11,510 nucleotides of DNA from Fusobacteriota bacterium (lineage in GTDB: Bacteria; Fusobacteriota; Fusobacteriia; JAPLKR01): assembly GCA_026387965.1 (NCBI GenBank), contig JAPLKR010000131.1:1-11510 (forward strand). Direction: 5' to 3'. Positions within the stretch are counted from its first letter, which is position 1. Each line of letters opens with the position of its first letter. Positions 1-6,095 of this stretch are shown here, one piece after another. The notes beneath the pieces were generated by a model. It saw only the letters and a list, made by a program, of their open reading frames with translations. It searched no databases and was not told where the DNA came from. The position numbers were made by a program, and so were the translations under genes.

Positions 1-103
1 TATAGTTCTAGTTTACATGGTCTTATTAAAACTCTCCAGTTTAGTATAACCGATCCATTTTTTAGTAAATTTAGTATGATAACAAATAATATAATCTTGT
101 GTT

Positions 104-132
104 TTAACATCAATTATGAGAAAATTTACTAT
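104..132 (+). promoter_or_regulatory. Candidate sigma-70-type promoter of the dCMP deaminase gene
   Basis: A -35-like TTAACA (104-109) is followed after exactly 17 bases by a -10-like TACTAT (127-132). Transcription would begin near 139, only a few bases before the GGAGGG ribosome binding site at 144-149. The resulting leader is very short, which supports the start codon at 154 and argues against in-frame starts further upstream. The assignment rests on consensus match and position only. Confidence 0.45.
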
Positions 133-153
133 AGAGTGAAAATGGAGGGAAAT

Positions 154-633
154 ATGAATAAGCGAGCAGATTATATTGATTGGGATGAATATTTCATGGG
201 AATTGCACTACTTTCTGGAAAGCGAAGTAAAGATCCCAACACACAAGTGGGAGCATGCATTGTAAATGAGAACAATCGAATTGTAGGAATTGGTTACAAT
301 GGTTTCCCAAGAGGGTGTAGTGATGAAGATTTTCCATGGGATAGGGAGGGTGAGTTTCTCGAAACAAAATACCCCTATACAGTACATGCTGAAATCAATG
401 CCATTTTGAATAGTATTAAGGCGCTAGAGGGGTGTATTCTTTATGTAGCACTCTTCCCTTGTAATGAATGTGCAAAAGCAATCATTCAATCGGGTATAAC
501 AAAAGTTATCTATCTTTCGGATAAATATGGTGATACAGATAGTGTAAAGGCTTCTAAAAAAATGTTTTCATCTGCCAAAGTTGAGACACTGTGTTTAAAA
601 CCTCTTCGCAAAAAAATGCTTATTGAGTTTTAA
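154..633 (+). CDS. Deoxycytidylate (dCMP) deaminase
   Basis: Cytosolic zinc enzyme of 159 residues that deaminates dCMP to dUMP, the substrate of thymidylate synthase. The zinc site of the cytidine/deoxycytidylate deaminase fold is complete: the HAE motif at residues 78-80 (zinc-ligand His78 and catalytic Glu80) and the PCNEC motif at 102-106 (Cys103 and Cys106). The N-terminal DWDEYFMGIA-like segment and the TQVGACIV strand are typical of the family. The ATG at 154 is chosen because GGAGGG at 144-149 precedes it at good spacing; in-frame starts at 76 and 142 lie at or before the likely transcription start or within the ribosome binding site. Length is normal for the family. A strong hairpin follows the stop, so it is probably monocistronic. 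A ThyA gene lies in the same window at 8533-9360, the next step of dTMP synthesis. Confidence 0.95.
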   Translation: MNKRADYIDWDEYFMGIALLSGKRSKDPNTQVGACIVNENNRIVGIGYNGFPRGCSDEDFPWDREGEFLETKYPYTVHAEINAILNSIKALEGCILYVALFPCNECAKAIIQSGITKVIYLSDKYGDTDSVKASKKMFSSAKVETLCLKPLRKKMLIEF

Positions 634-636
634 ATA

Positions 637-670
637 GATACCACATTTGAAAGTTCAAATGTGGTATCTT
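637..670. terminator. Perfect 15-bp hairpin terminator after the deaminase gene
   Basis: Bases 637-651 pair perfectly with 654-668 around a 2-base centre (effectively a 4-base loop), starting four bases after the TAA. The T tail on the plus strand is short (TTCT). The hairpin is symmetric, so it could also stop transcripts arriving from the minus-strand lipoprotein gene at 727-856. Confidence 0.75.
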
Positions 671-726
671 CTAGGAATTAAAATGTAAAACTACTCTTGG
701 GTATAGTATTAATTGGGATGTATAGA

Positions 727-856
727 CTAAGTTGTTGTAGTTTCAGAAGATTGACTTGAAATTGTTTTAGTTGAAGTTGTTGTAGTATTACATGCAAGCA
801 GTAATACTACAATTCTAACAACAATGCAAACAAGTAAGAATAAATTGTTTTGTCAT
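727..856 (-). pseudogene. Small Thr/Ser-rich lipoprotein gene, frameshifted near its start
   Basis: Reading the minus strand, an AGGAGA ribosome binding site precedes an ATG at 856-854. The zero frame gives 13 codons and then a stop. One base of overlap-frame change near the start, for example one A too many in the AAAA run, joins it to a frame that encodes a hydrophobic stretch ending in the lipobox LLLAC, followed by a tail of about 20 residues made almost entirely of Thr, Ser and a few Lys, Gln and Glu (CNTTTTSTKT... to SSETTTT), ending at the TAG 729-727. The restored product would be 42 residues, a secreted lipoprotein anchored through the Cys. I do not recognise a family; the ribosome binding site, hydrophobic segment and lipobox are what support a gene. 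The interruption may be real decay or a homopolymer sequencing error. A 13-base repeat encoding Thr codons occurs at 729-741 and 774-786. Confidence 0.5.
780..812. repeat. Perfect 12-bp inverted repeat inside the lipoprotein remnant
   Basis: Bases 780-791 (TTGTAGTATTAC) pair perfectly with 801-812 around a 9-base loop that itself contains TGC and GCA. It overlaps the codons for the lipobox region of the minus-strand lipoprotein. No T run follows on either strand, so it is not a standard terminator. Its role is unknown: it might affect translation or mRNA stability, or simply reflect the Thr/Val codon repeats. Confidence 0.55.
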
Positions 857-1171
857 AGACTCTCCTAATAATTAATGGTTATTGCATTTAAAATAATAGA
901 TTATGGCACTTTATTCTTTTTTCAATGACCCCACTATTAGCCATGTAATTGAATGAGTGCTTAACTATGTTCTTGCTTTATTAAGTTTCAATCGGGTCTA
1001 ATACCCCTCCGCTTGCGGAGGGGTAACTAAAATCGTTGTGGCAGCTTGTCACGAAGGAAAAATTCCCGTAATACCCCGTTTTTTTTTGGCGGGATAGGAA
1101 ATTTTAGGTAAACGTATTTCGTAATCATGGTGTTGCAGGGTTATAGTTAAAGTTGTCTATCAGAAGGGATT
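857..1171. other. Gene-poor stretch between the lipoprotein remnant and csaA
   Basis: No convincing coding frame occurs here on either strand. It must contain the promoter of the minus-strand lipoprotein (a TTGAAA lies on the minus strand near 929-934, but no well-spaced -10 follows) and the leader of csaA, where AGAAGGGA at about 1163-1169 may serve as ribosome binding site. The only strong structure is the GC-rich hairpin pair annotated separately at 994-1096, which stands out from the AT-rich surroundings. Confidence 0.5.
994..1096. repeat. REP-like pair of GC-rich hairpins
   Basis: Bases 1002-1011 pair perfectly with 1016-1025 around the loop CTTG (a TACCCCTCCG stem). Directly before it, GGGT at 994-997 could alternatively pair with ACCC at 1003-1006. 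A second related hairpin at 1072-1096 has TACCCCG facing CGGGATA with one C.A mismatch around a loop of nine T and two G. Both stems begin with TACCCC, both are much richer in GC than the flanks, and neither is followed by a suitable T run for its stem, so they do not look like terminators. The arrangement resembles REP/REPIN elements mobilised by RAYT-type (IS200/IS605-like) transposases or the subterminal hairpins of such an element. No transposase gene is present here. The family assignment is inference. Confidence 0.45.
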
Positions 1172-1498
1172 ATGGCAACGTTTGAAGATTTTATGAAGAT
1201 TGATATTCGAGTAGGAGGAATTGTTGAGGCAAAGGTATTTGAAGTGGTCAGAAAGCCTACGTATCAATTGTGGGTAGAGTTTGGGAAGAGATAGGGGAAA
1301 AAAATCAGTGCACAAATTACCGAAAAATACAGGTTAGAAGAGTTGATTAGTAAGCAGGTGTTGGCAGTGGTGAATTTTACTTCAAGACAGATAGGAAAAT
1401 TCATGTCTGAAGTTTTGGTACTTGGAACATATTCAGTGGGGTGTGTAGTTTTAATTACACCTGATAAAACGATAGAAAATGGGGATAAGTTGGGATGA
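1172..1498 (+). pseudogene. csaA: CsaA-type tRNA-binding-domain protein, interrupted
   Basis: The frame from the ATG at 1172 to the TGA at 1496-1498 encodes a CsaA-like OB-fold protein of 108 codons, the family's usual length (about 110). CsaA is a dimeric export-related chaperone related to the tRNA-binding domain of MetRS. Recognisable parts are the DFMKIDIRVG start, RKPTYQLWVEFG, SAQITEKYRLEELI, VVNFTSRQIGKFMSEVLVLG and the PDKTIENGDKLG end. Codon 41 (1292-1294) is TAG. In homologues this spot reads roughly FGEEIGIKKSSAQI; here the DNA between FG and SA is three bases shorter, and restoring single bases in the G and A runs would recover EEIG. So it is either several small deletions in homopolymers or an in-frame loss plus nonsense codon. 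Not translatable as one protein as given. Confidence 0.8.
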
Positions 1499-1529
1499 AG
1501 TGTCATCCAAGTCCTAAAAAGGAGAAAGC

Positions 1530-1874
1530 ATGTGGAGTGAGATAACGGTATATGAGGTAAGAAACAATAAACAGAAAGAGTTTGAGCGTTTGATGCAGGA
1601 GATAAAGCAATTTTACCTTTCACAAACTGGAATAATAGAGGTAAAACTTATTAGGCATAAACAGGCACAAACGGATTTCAACCGTGTTATCAAAGAGTCG
1701 GATCCGGGACAAAAGTCTCATATTATAGGAAAAGTAACCTATATTTTCGACTTAGAGCTTGAGAGTGATGAGACGCATATAGCCCTTTCTAAAAGTGTTT
1801 TAGAACAATTTGGCAAAGAGTTTTTAAAGTGTTTACAAGCGCCCCCTAAAATTATTTTTGGAGAAGTGATTTAG
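1530..1874 (+). CDS. Small cytosolic protein, probably dimeric alpha/beta barrel (ABM-like)
   Basis: A 114-residue protein without signal peptide or membrane segment. AAAGGAGA at 1518-1525 precedes the ATG at good spacing, 31 bases after the csaA stop. The N-terminal pattern (strand EITVYEVR, an amphipathic helix rich in Lys/Glu, then SQTGIIEVKLIRH) matches the first half of the dimeric alpha/beta-barrel fold of antibiotic-biosynthesis-monooxygenase-like and related stress proteins. The second half (GKVTYIFDLELESDE, then a helix, then PPKIIFGEVI) fits a second strand-helix-strand unit. That fold assignment is an inference from secondary-structure pattern; no catalytic residue can be named. 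It appears intact, unlike both neighbours, and probably shares a transcript with csaA and the downstream genes. Confidence 0.75.
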   Translation: MWSEITVYEVRNNKQKEFERLMQEIKQFYLSQTGIIEVKLIRHKQAQTDFNRVIKESDPGQKSHIIGKVTYIFDLELESDETHIALSKSVLEQFGKEFLKCLQAPPKIIFGEVI

Positions 1875-1899
1875 AGTAATTGTATAAAAATGATGTGAG

Positions 1900-2324
1900 A
1901 TGAAAAAAAGTTTTGGTAGTGATGATTTTTTTACAATCGATTCTATTTAATACTCTCAAAGAAAGCACAAACTGAGATTTTAGCAAAAAGAGAGAGAGTT
2001 ATGGTGACAGCTTATGTTTCAGGTGTTCCAAGCACTAATATTCCTAAAAAGTATATAAACAGGGTCGAGTTTGGGGAGTTTGTACTTCTGTCATATCCAC
2101 AAAATTTGAGTGGATCAGGGGTAGTGGAATTTAAAGGTATGAGTTTTCCAAAGTTTTTTCTTCCAATGCTTAAAAATGATGACACAAGTGTGCTTATTAA
2201 CATTTATACGGGGAGTAAATTCAGTGAGTTTAGTTTGCTAGATTGAGAAGTATTTCAAGGAAATGTTGCAAGTATTACTGGAAAAACCATTAATTTAAAA
2301 GCGAAATTGATATCGGAGGAGTAG
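1900..2324 (+). pseudogene. Broken gene of unknown family, joined to the TfoX-like gene
   Basis: Three pieces read as one protein of about 141 residues. The ATG at 1900 opens MKKSFGSDDFFTIDSI and meets TAA at 1948-1950. Adding one T to the TTT just before it joins a frame reading LILSKKAQTEILAKRERVM and on through VEFGEFVLLSYPQNLSGSG and FFLPMLKNDDTSVLINIYTG. That frame meets an in-frame TGA at 2244-2246, then continues with EVFQGNVASITGKTINLKA to TAG at 2322-2324, directly touching the next gene's ATG. The exact abutment and coherent beta-rich composition suggest the full frame was once a gene. No clear ribosome binding site precedes 1900, although one (AGAGAGAG) precedes the ATG at 2001, which alone would give an 81-residue protein. 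I do not recognise the family. One lesion is a homopolymer shift, the other a nonsense codon. Confidence 0.5.
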
Positions 2325-2657
2325 ATGGCAAGTGATGTAGAGTTTGTAGAGTATGTGGTAGGCCAGTTAAATGGACTGAGTGAGATAAGATACAAGAAGA
2401 TGTTTGGAGAATTTGCACTCTATTACAAAGAGAAGTTAGTGGCTTTAGTGTGCGATAATCAACTTTTTGTTAAATCCAGTAAAATGGGAAGAGAGTTTTT
2501 AAAAGATGTGAAAGAAGAAGCTCCTTATCCGGGAGCAAAACCCAGTTTTTTAATTGATATGTTGGAAAATAGTGAGATTTTATGCGAACTGATTGAGATA
2601 ACTTGGTTAGAACTCCCTGTGAGAAAGGCAAAAAATATAAAAGGTGCAACACTTTAG
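2325..2657 (+). CDS. TfoX N-terminal domain protein
   Basis: A 110-residue cytosolic protein consisting of one TfoX N-terminal domain, without the C-terminal domain of the Gammaproteobacterial competence regulator TfoX/Sxy. Family marks are IRYKKMFGEFALYYKEKLVALV at about residues 21-42 (the MFGE...LY signature) and PYPGAKPSFLI at about 67-77. Single-domain versions are common in Firmicutes; their biochemical role is not settled, and a competence role should not be assumed. GGAGGA at 2315-2320 gives ideal spacing to the ATG. It abuts the broken upstream gene and its last codons lie inside the terminator hairpin at 2639-2669. It appears complete. Confidence 0.85.
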   Translation: MASDVEFVEYVVGQLNGLSEIRYKKMFGEFALYYKEKLVALVCDNQLFVKSSKMGREFLKDVKEEAPYPGAKPSFLIDMLENSEILCELIEITWLELPVRKAKNIKGATL

Positions 2658-2669
2658 CGGCACCTTTTT
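2639..2669 (+). terminator. Rho-independent terminator of the TfoX-like gene
   Basis: AAAAGGTGC (2639-2647) pairs with GCACCTTTT (2660-2668), giving a 9-bp stem, a 12-base loop and a run of five T. The hairpin overlaps the stop codon at 2655-2657. It separates this gene from the convergent phnA gene, whose stop begins five bases further on. Confidence 0.75.
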
Positions 2670-2673
2670 AAAG

Positions 2674-3012
2674 CTATATTTTTTTTACAAACTCGGATTT
2701 AAGTTTCATGGCGCCGATGCCATCAATTTTGCAATCAATATTGTGGCCACCCCCGCAGAGTTTAATATTTTTAACCTTTGTCCCAATTTTTACAACGAGA
2801 GAACTCCCTTTAACTTTTAAGTCTTTAATAACAGAGATGGCATCGCCATCGTTTAAAACTGTACCGTGAGCATCTTTAACTTCTAAATTCTCTTCAGGAA
2901 ATGTCTCTTCTGTAGAGCTCCACTCATAAGAGCACACAGGACAAATATAGATAGAGTTGTCTTCGTAAACATATTCAGATTGACATTTAGGACATTTAGG
3001 GATAGTTGACAT
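2674..3012 (-). CDS. phnA: PhnA/YjdM-family zinc-ribbon protein
   Basis: A 112-residue cytosolic protein of the YjdM (PhnA) family. It has an N-terminal zinc ribbon with Cys7-x2-Cys10 and Cys24-x2-Cys27, followed by the conserved C-terminal PhnA domain ([27 protein letters not shown] and the [25 protein letters not shown] end). Length equals that of characterised relatives. The family was named from the phosphonate-use region of E. coli, but YjdM is not part of the C-P lyase and its role is unclear. An AAAGGA ribosome binding site lies about 8 bases before the ATG at 3012-3010. It is divergent from the secreted propeller gene and convergent with the TfoX-like gene, so it is a single-gene unit with the promoter annotated at 3043-3071. 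Confidence 0.93.
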   Translation of the reverse strand: MSTIPKCPKCQSEYVYEDNSIYICPVCSYEWSSTEETFPEENLEVKDAHGTVLNDGDAISVIKDLKVKGSSLVVKIGTKVKNIKLCGGGHNIDCKIDGIGAMKLKSEFVKKI

Positions 3013-3042
3013 GGGTAATTCCTTTCAAAATAGGATAGTTAA

Positions 3043-3071
3043 ATTGTACACCACTTAAAGTGAAAATGCAA
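3043..3071 (-). promoter_or_regulatory. Promoter of phnA
   Basis: On the minus strand a -35-like TTGCAT (3071-3066) and a -10-like TACAAT (3048-3043) are separated by exactly 17 bases, placing the transcription start near 3036 and leaving room for the ribosome binding site. The spacer holds the palindrome CACTT-A-AAGTG (3052-3062), a possible but unproven operator. The -35 element sits next to the ribosome binding site of the divergent propeller gene, so the two genes are closely coupled in space. Confidence 0.6.
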
Positions 3072-3085
3072 ATTTGGAGGGTAGA

Positions 3086-3715
3086 GTGAAAAAAATCATG
3101 TTTTATATATTGTTTATAGTTACTTCTATATGCGTTTTTTCAAATTCTATGACTCTAATTGGAATTGAAAAAAATATTAGTGGAAGCAGTTATTGTGTCA
3201 CCGTTTCTCCAAATCAAAAGTGTGTGACGTATGTAAAAGGGGATAGTAATTTCATGTATGGACAGCTCTATATATGGCGAGTTGGCAGTAATCAGTCTCA
3301 AAAAGTTTTAAGTGTAGAGGATAGAATTTGTGAATTGACATTTTCACCTGACTCGAATATTCTTTTGGCGGACATAGGTACTTCAGCACTTCGAACTGTC
3401 ATTGTGGTTTCTCCTTCAAAGGGTACGAAACTCGGACAATTTGACTTTGTAGGGAGTGCGATATTTTCGCCAAATAGTAGCAGGATTGCTTATGGAAGCG
3501 TGAGCAGAGTTAAGCCTAAAGTGGCAACCGAAATAAATGGAGTTGTGGATTTATCGCTTTATTTTGTTGATAAAAAGAGTTCGGCGACTCTACTCAAAGC
3601 CACTTCAAATCAAAGTTTTGAGCCAATAAGTTGGAAAGGGTCAAACCTAATCTATAAATGCTACAATTTAGCACAAGGCAGCAGTCAAAATTTAATGTTA
3701 ACAGCAAAACCCTAG
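3086..3715 (+). CDS. Secreted beta-propeller-like (TolB/WD40-type repeat) protein
   Basis: A 209-residue protein starting at GTG 3086, chosen because GGAGG at 3076-3080 lies 5 bases upstream; the in-frame TTG at 3074 would sit on this site. The N-terminus is a signal peptide or anchor (Lys-Lys, then a hydrophobic stretch of about 16 residues ending near FSNS). The rest holds about four repeats of the TolB/WD40 type: VSPNQKCVTYV, FSPDSNILLADI, FSPNSSRIAYGS and ISWKGSNLIYKC. A complete propeller needs six or seven blades, so this one is short; it may assemble with a partner or be a shortened relative. No enzyme motif is visible. It is followed after 9 bases by the TSUP permease gene, suggesting co-transcription. 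Confidence 0.75.
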   Translation: MKKIMFYILFIVTSICVFSNSMTLIGIEKNISGSSYCVTVSPNQKCVTYVKGDSNFMYGQLYIWRVGSNQSQKVLSVEDRICELTFSPDSNILLADIGTSALRTVIVVSPSKGTKLGQFDFVGSAIFSPNSSRIAYGSVSRVKPKVATEINGVVDLSLYFVDKKSSATLLKATSNQSFEPISWKGSNLIYKCYNLAQGSSQNLMLTAKP

Positions 3716-3724
3716 GAGAAAAGA

Positions 3725-4522
3725 ATGTTTCCCCATGTAGAATTAAGTATAAATTTAGTGATTATATTGTCACTGAGTGCTTTTGGAGCAGGATTTGTTG
3801 ATTCCGTAGGAGGTGGAGGGGGCTTGATTCAGGTTCCTGCACTGCTTATCAATTTTCCAAAAGTCTCTATTCCCATTCTTTTTGGAACAAATAAAATTGC
3901 AGCACTTCTCGGTACAGCAACATCTGCTTACCGCTACACAAAGCGCGTAAAAATCGATTGGCTCTTTTTTCTACCTGTGATGGCAGTGGCATTTATAGCC
4001 TCCTACCTCGGAGCGAAAGTTGTCAGTTATATGGATATGGAGTTTTTAAGGGTATTGGTTTTAGTGCTCTTAATTGTCATAGCCATCTATACTTACATCA
4101 AAAAGGATTTTGGAAATGGCAGTAATAAAAATTATGGATTGAAAAAAAGGGTCGCTCTCGGCTCACTTATTGGTCTATTAGTGGGGTTTTATGATGGCTT
4201 TTTTGGGCCTGGAACAGGAAGTTTTTTGATGGTGGGATTTGTTATTGTACTTGGGGTAGAGTTTATTGAGGCATCGGCTTATTCTAAACTGATTAATTGT
4301 ACAAGCAATATTGCGGCCCTATTTGTATTTTTATATCAAAAAGATATAATTATCAGTGTTGCTATTATTTTAGCCGTTTTCAACATCAGTGGAAATCTTG
4401 TGGGCAGTCATTTGGCGTTAAAAAAAGGAAATGGATTTATTCGTCTTATATTTTTAGGAATTATTATCGTGATGATTGTAAAATACACACACTCTATTTT
4501 AGGATGGGGAGTGATGCTTTGA
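3725..4522 (+). CDS. TSUP-family membrane permease (TauE/SafE-like)
   Basis: A 265-residue polytopic membrane protein with about eight hydrophobic segments. Family signatures are present in both halves: GFVDSVGGGGGLIQVPALL at residues 23-41, FGTNKIAALLGT at 53-64, GFYDGFFGPGTGSFL at 154-168 and the second-half SKLINCTSNIAAL. The TSUP (sulfite exporter TauE/SafE) family moves sulfite, sulfoacetate, thiosulfate and other small organosulfur anions; the substrate of this one cannot be told from sequence. AGGAGA at 3715-3720 precedes the ATG. It overlaps the start of the next gene by 4 bases, consistent with translational coupling. It is complete. Confidence 0.93.
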   Translation: MFPHVELSINLVIILSLSAFGAGFVDSVGGGGGLIQVPALLINFPKVSIPILFGTNKIAALLGTATSAYRYTKRVKIDWLFFLPVMAVAFIASYLGAKVVSYMDMEFLRVLVLVLLIVIAIYTYIKKDFGNGSNKNYGLKKRVALGSLIGLLVGFYDGFFGPGTGSFLMVGFVIVLGVEFIEASAYSKLINCTSNIAALFVFLYQKDIIISVAIILAVFNISGNLVGSHLALKKGNGFIRLIFLGIIIVMIVKYTHSILGWGVML

Positions 4523-5202
4523 AAATGAAAAAGGTGAAATACTACGTATGTCGAGACCACTATGAGAGAGATAATGAGTATAATTTCAAAATGGTTGAAT
4601 ACATAAAAAAATTAACTCTTCTCATTGTTTGGGAAGATAAAAAAATTGAGTTTGAATATAAGAAAAACAAACTTCATAAGCTCTTTTACCATTTACCTAA
4701 ATTTTTAAGAAATTTTATCCGTTCGATATTTAATAAGTGTTATAAGCTTAAGTTTTATAGGATGCGTAGAGAGTTAAAAAGTGGAAGTAAAATGGACGCG
4801 ACTCAGCGTCTTGACTGTATGCAAAGAGATATTGAGAGACTGAGCTTAGATCACAAGGTGTATGTTATGGCACGTTCTGGTGGCGCAAGATGGGTAAGTA
4901 GTATTGCTGATACGTTGACAATTGAGCATATTATTGCCATCGGTTATCCTTTTAAACACCCTAAAGAGGAAGAAGATGTCGGGAGATATTCTCATTTGAA
5001 GAGACTTGAAACACCTATGACCATTATTCAAGGGGAGCATGATGAATATGGGGGTAAAGAGAGTCTTGGAAAATATCCTTTAAGCGAGAATACTAATCTA
5101 GAATTTGTGCAAGGAAAACATGACTATAGATTAGAGGCGCGTGAATGGAAGCGAATGTTTAAAATAATTGATGAAGTTTTGGAGGAGGAGCGGTGTTATT
5201 GA
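4519..5202 (+). CDS. Alpha/beta-hydrolase-like protein (KANL3/Tex30-type C-terminal half)
   Basis: A 227-residue cytosolic protein. Its second half resembles KANL3/Tex30-type alpha/beta hydrolases: VYVMARSGGARWVSSIAD (probable nucleophile Ser120 in an RSxG elbow), IIAIGYPFKHPKE, then HLKRLETPMTIIQGEHDEYGG (probable acid Asp175) and EFVQGKHDY (probable base His201). The first half is Lys/Tyr-rich and lacks the usual HGxG oxyanion loop, so catalysis is uncertain. TTG 4519 is preferred because GGGGAG at 4506-4511 is 7 bases upstream; ATG 4525 is the alternative and differs by two residues. The start overlaps the TSUP stop and the 3' end overlaps the GNAT start, pointing to one transcript. A longer in-frame extension back to 4297 lies inside the TSUP gene and is not credible. 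Confidence 0.75.
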   Translation: MKMKKVKYYVCRDHYERDNEYNFKMVEYIKKLTLLIVWEDKKIEFEYKKNKLHKLFYHLPKFLRNFIRSIFNKCYKLKFYRMRRELKSGSKMDATQRLDCMQRDIERLSLDHKVYVMARSGGARWVSSIADTLTIEHIIAIGYPFKHPKEEEDVGRYSHLKRLETPMTIIQGEHDEYGGKESLGKYPLSENTNLEFVQGKHDYRLEAREWKRMFKIIDEVLEEERCY

Positions 5203-5694
5203 GAGTTCCGATGGAGTGTGATGAAAAAGCGTGGCATGTTATCGTTGTTGAGATTGAAAACGCCGGTGAAGAGTTGTTCTTTTTTCTTTAAATTGTGGTA
5301 GAAATACTTATCAAGAGTATTTAAAACGCACTAGAGATATTGCAAAAGGTGAAAATTTAAATGGGATGGTTCAGGCGGACACTTATTTTTTGGTAGAGCA
5401 AGAGAAAATTTTAGGAATTATTAGTATCCGGTGGTATTTGAATGTATATCTTCAAAATCTTTTGGACATATTGCATATAGAGTCAGACCGAGTGAACGGA
5501 ATAAAGGGCATGCTATGCGGATGTTAGAATTAGCCTTAGAGATATGCAAACAGAGAGGGCGATTGAAAGTGTAGTTAACGTGTGACGAAAATAATAAGCT
5601 TTCTAAGAAAATGATTACGAAGTGTAGCGGGCGGTATGAAGATAGTCGAGTATTAGAGGGCAAAGAGCTTGAGCGATATTGGATAGGGGTGTAA
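5193..5694 (+). pseudogene. GNAT-family N-acetyltransferase, multiply interrupted
   Basis: Joined frames give a 167-residue GNAT of normal length, an acetyl-CoA-dependent acyltransferase. It starts at GTG 5193 (or TTG 5199) after GGAGGAGGAG at 5181-5190. Recognisable parts are NTYQEYLKRTRDIAKG, QADTYFLVEQEKILGIISIR, LNEYLQN-like LNVYLQN, then GHIAYRVRPSERNKGHAMRM (the acetyl-CoA loop, RxxGxA type: RNKGHA) and TCDENNKLSKKMI, ending ERYWIGV. Three lesions break it. One T is missing from the T6 run near 5278-5286, giving TAA 5292-5294 region stop. One T is missing from CTTTTGG near 5458-5463. TTG has become TAG in the KV-L-LTCD segment near 5571-5576. A substitution alongside two indels favours a true pseudogene over base-calling error alone. 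ygbA follows two bases after its stop. Confidence 0.8.
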
Positions 5695-5696
5695 TT

Positions 5697-6026
5697 ATGT
5701 ATAGTTATTTAGATAGACGGCTAAATCGTGAGATTAAAACTTTGAAAATCATGGTTGAAATGTATTGTAAAAAAGTTCATAATGATGTTAAGCCTTTTTG
5801 TGAAAAGTGTCAAGAGAGTTTGGACTACGTAATTTCAAGGGTGGAAAATTGTCCTAAAAAAAGTTATCGTGGAATCTGTAAAGGGTGTAAGATACACTGT
5901 TATAAAGATGTTTATAGAGAAGAGATTAAGAAAATCATGCGATTTTCAGGGCCAAGGCTGATTATGAAACACCCAATTTTAGCACTACTGCACATTTTGG
6001 ATGGGGTGTGGATAAAAAGTTCCTAA
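5697..6026 (+). CDS. ygbA: YgbA-family (nitrous-oxide-stimulated promoter family) Cys-rich protein
   Basis: A 109-residue cytosolic protein of the YgbA_NO family. The hallmarks are an N-terminal REIKTLKIMVEMYC helix, a Cys array (Cys24, Cys35, Cys38, Cys52, Cys61, Cys64, Cys68, with C-x2-C pairs and the IHCY motif at 66-69) and the C-terminal signature MRFSGPRLIMKHPILALLHILDG at 81-103. In enteric bacteria the gene is in the nitric-oxide regulon; the Cys pattern suggests metal or Fe-S binding, but that is inference. The ATG at 5697 is used, with AGGGGTG at 5685-5691 as ribosome binding site. It follows the GNAT remnant by two bases. A weak AT-rich hairpin (6052-6059 with 6070-6077) lies between it and the response regulator gene, so transcription could be partly separated there. 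Confidence 0.88.
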   Translation: MYSYLDRRLNREIKTLKIMVEMYCKKVHNDVKPFCEKCQESLDYVISRVENCPKKSYRGICKGCKIHCYKDVYREEIKKIMRFSGPRLIMKHPILALLHILDGVWIKSS

Positions 6027-6095
6027 TACATATTTAGTAGGTGTAGGAATTATTTTGTGGACTCCAAAACACAAAATGGCGAGAAAGGATTGATT

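Noticed and set aside
76-153. N-terminal extension of the dCMP deaminase back to 76 or 142
   Set aside because: These codons overlap the likely promoter and the ribosome binding site, and homologues begin near the ATG at 154.
1264-1623. Open frame on the minus strand opposite csaA and the ABM-like gene
   Set aside because: It has no ribosome binding site, no protein-like pattern, and overlaps two recognisable plus-strand coding regions.
2244-2246. TGA read as selenocysteine or tryptophan
   Set aside because: The gene has a second lesion, other genes end normally at TGA, and no evident selenocysteine-type hairpin follows; a nonsense mutation is simpler.
4297-4518. Upstream extension of the hydrolase-like frame inside the TSUP gene
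   Set aside because: It encodes a Tyr/Cys/Gln-rich shadow of the conserved TSUP frame; the GGGGAG site supports a start at 4519.
6052-6077. Hairpin ATTTTGTG/CACAAAAT as terminator between ygbA and the regulator
   Set aside because: The stem is short and AT-rich with a 10-base loop and no T run; it is mentioned only as a weak possibility.
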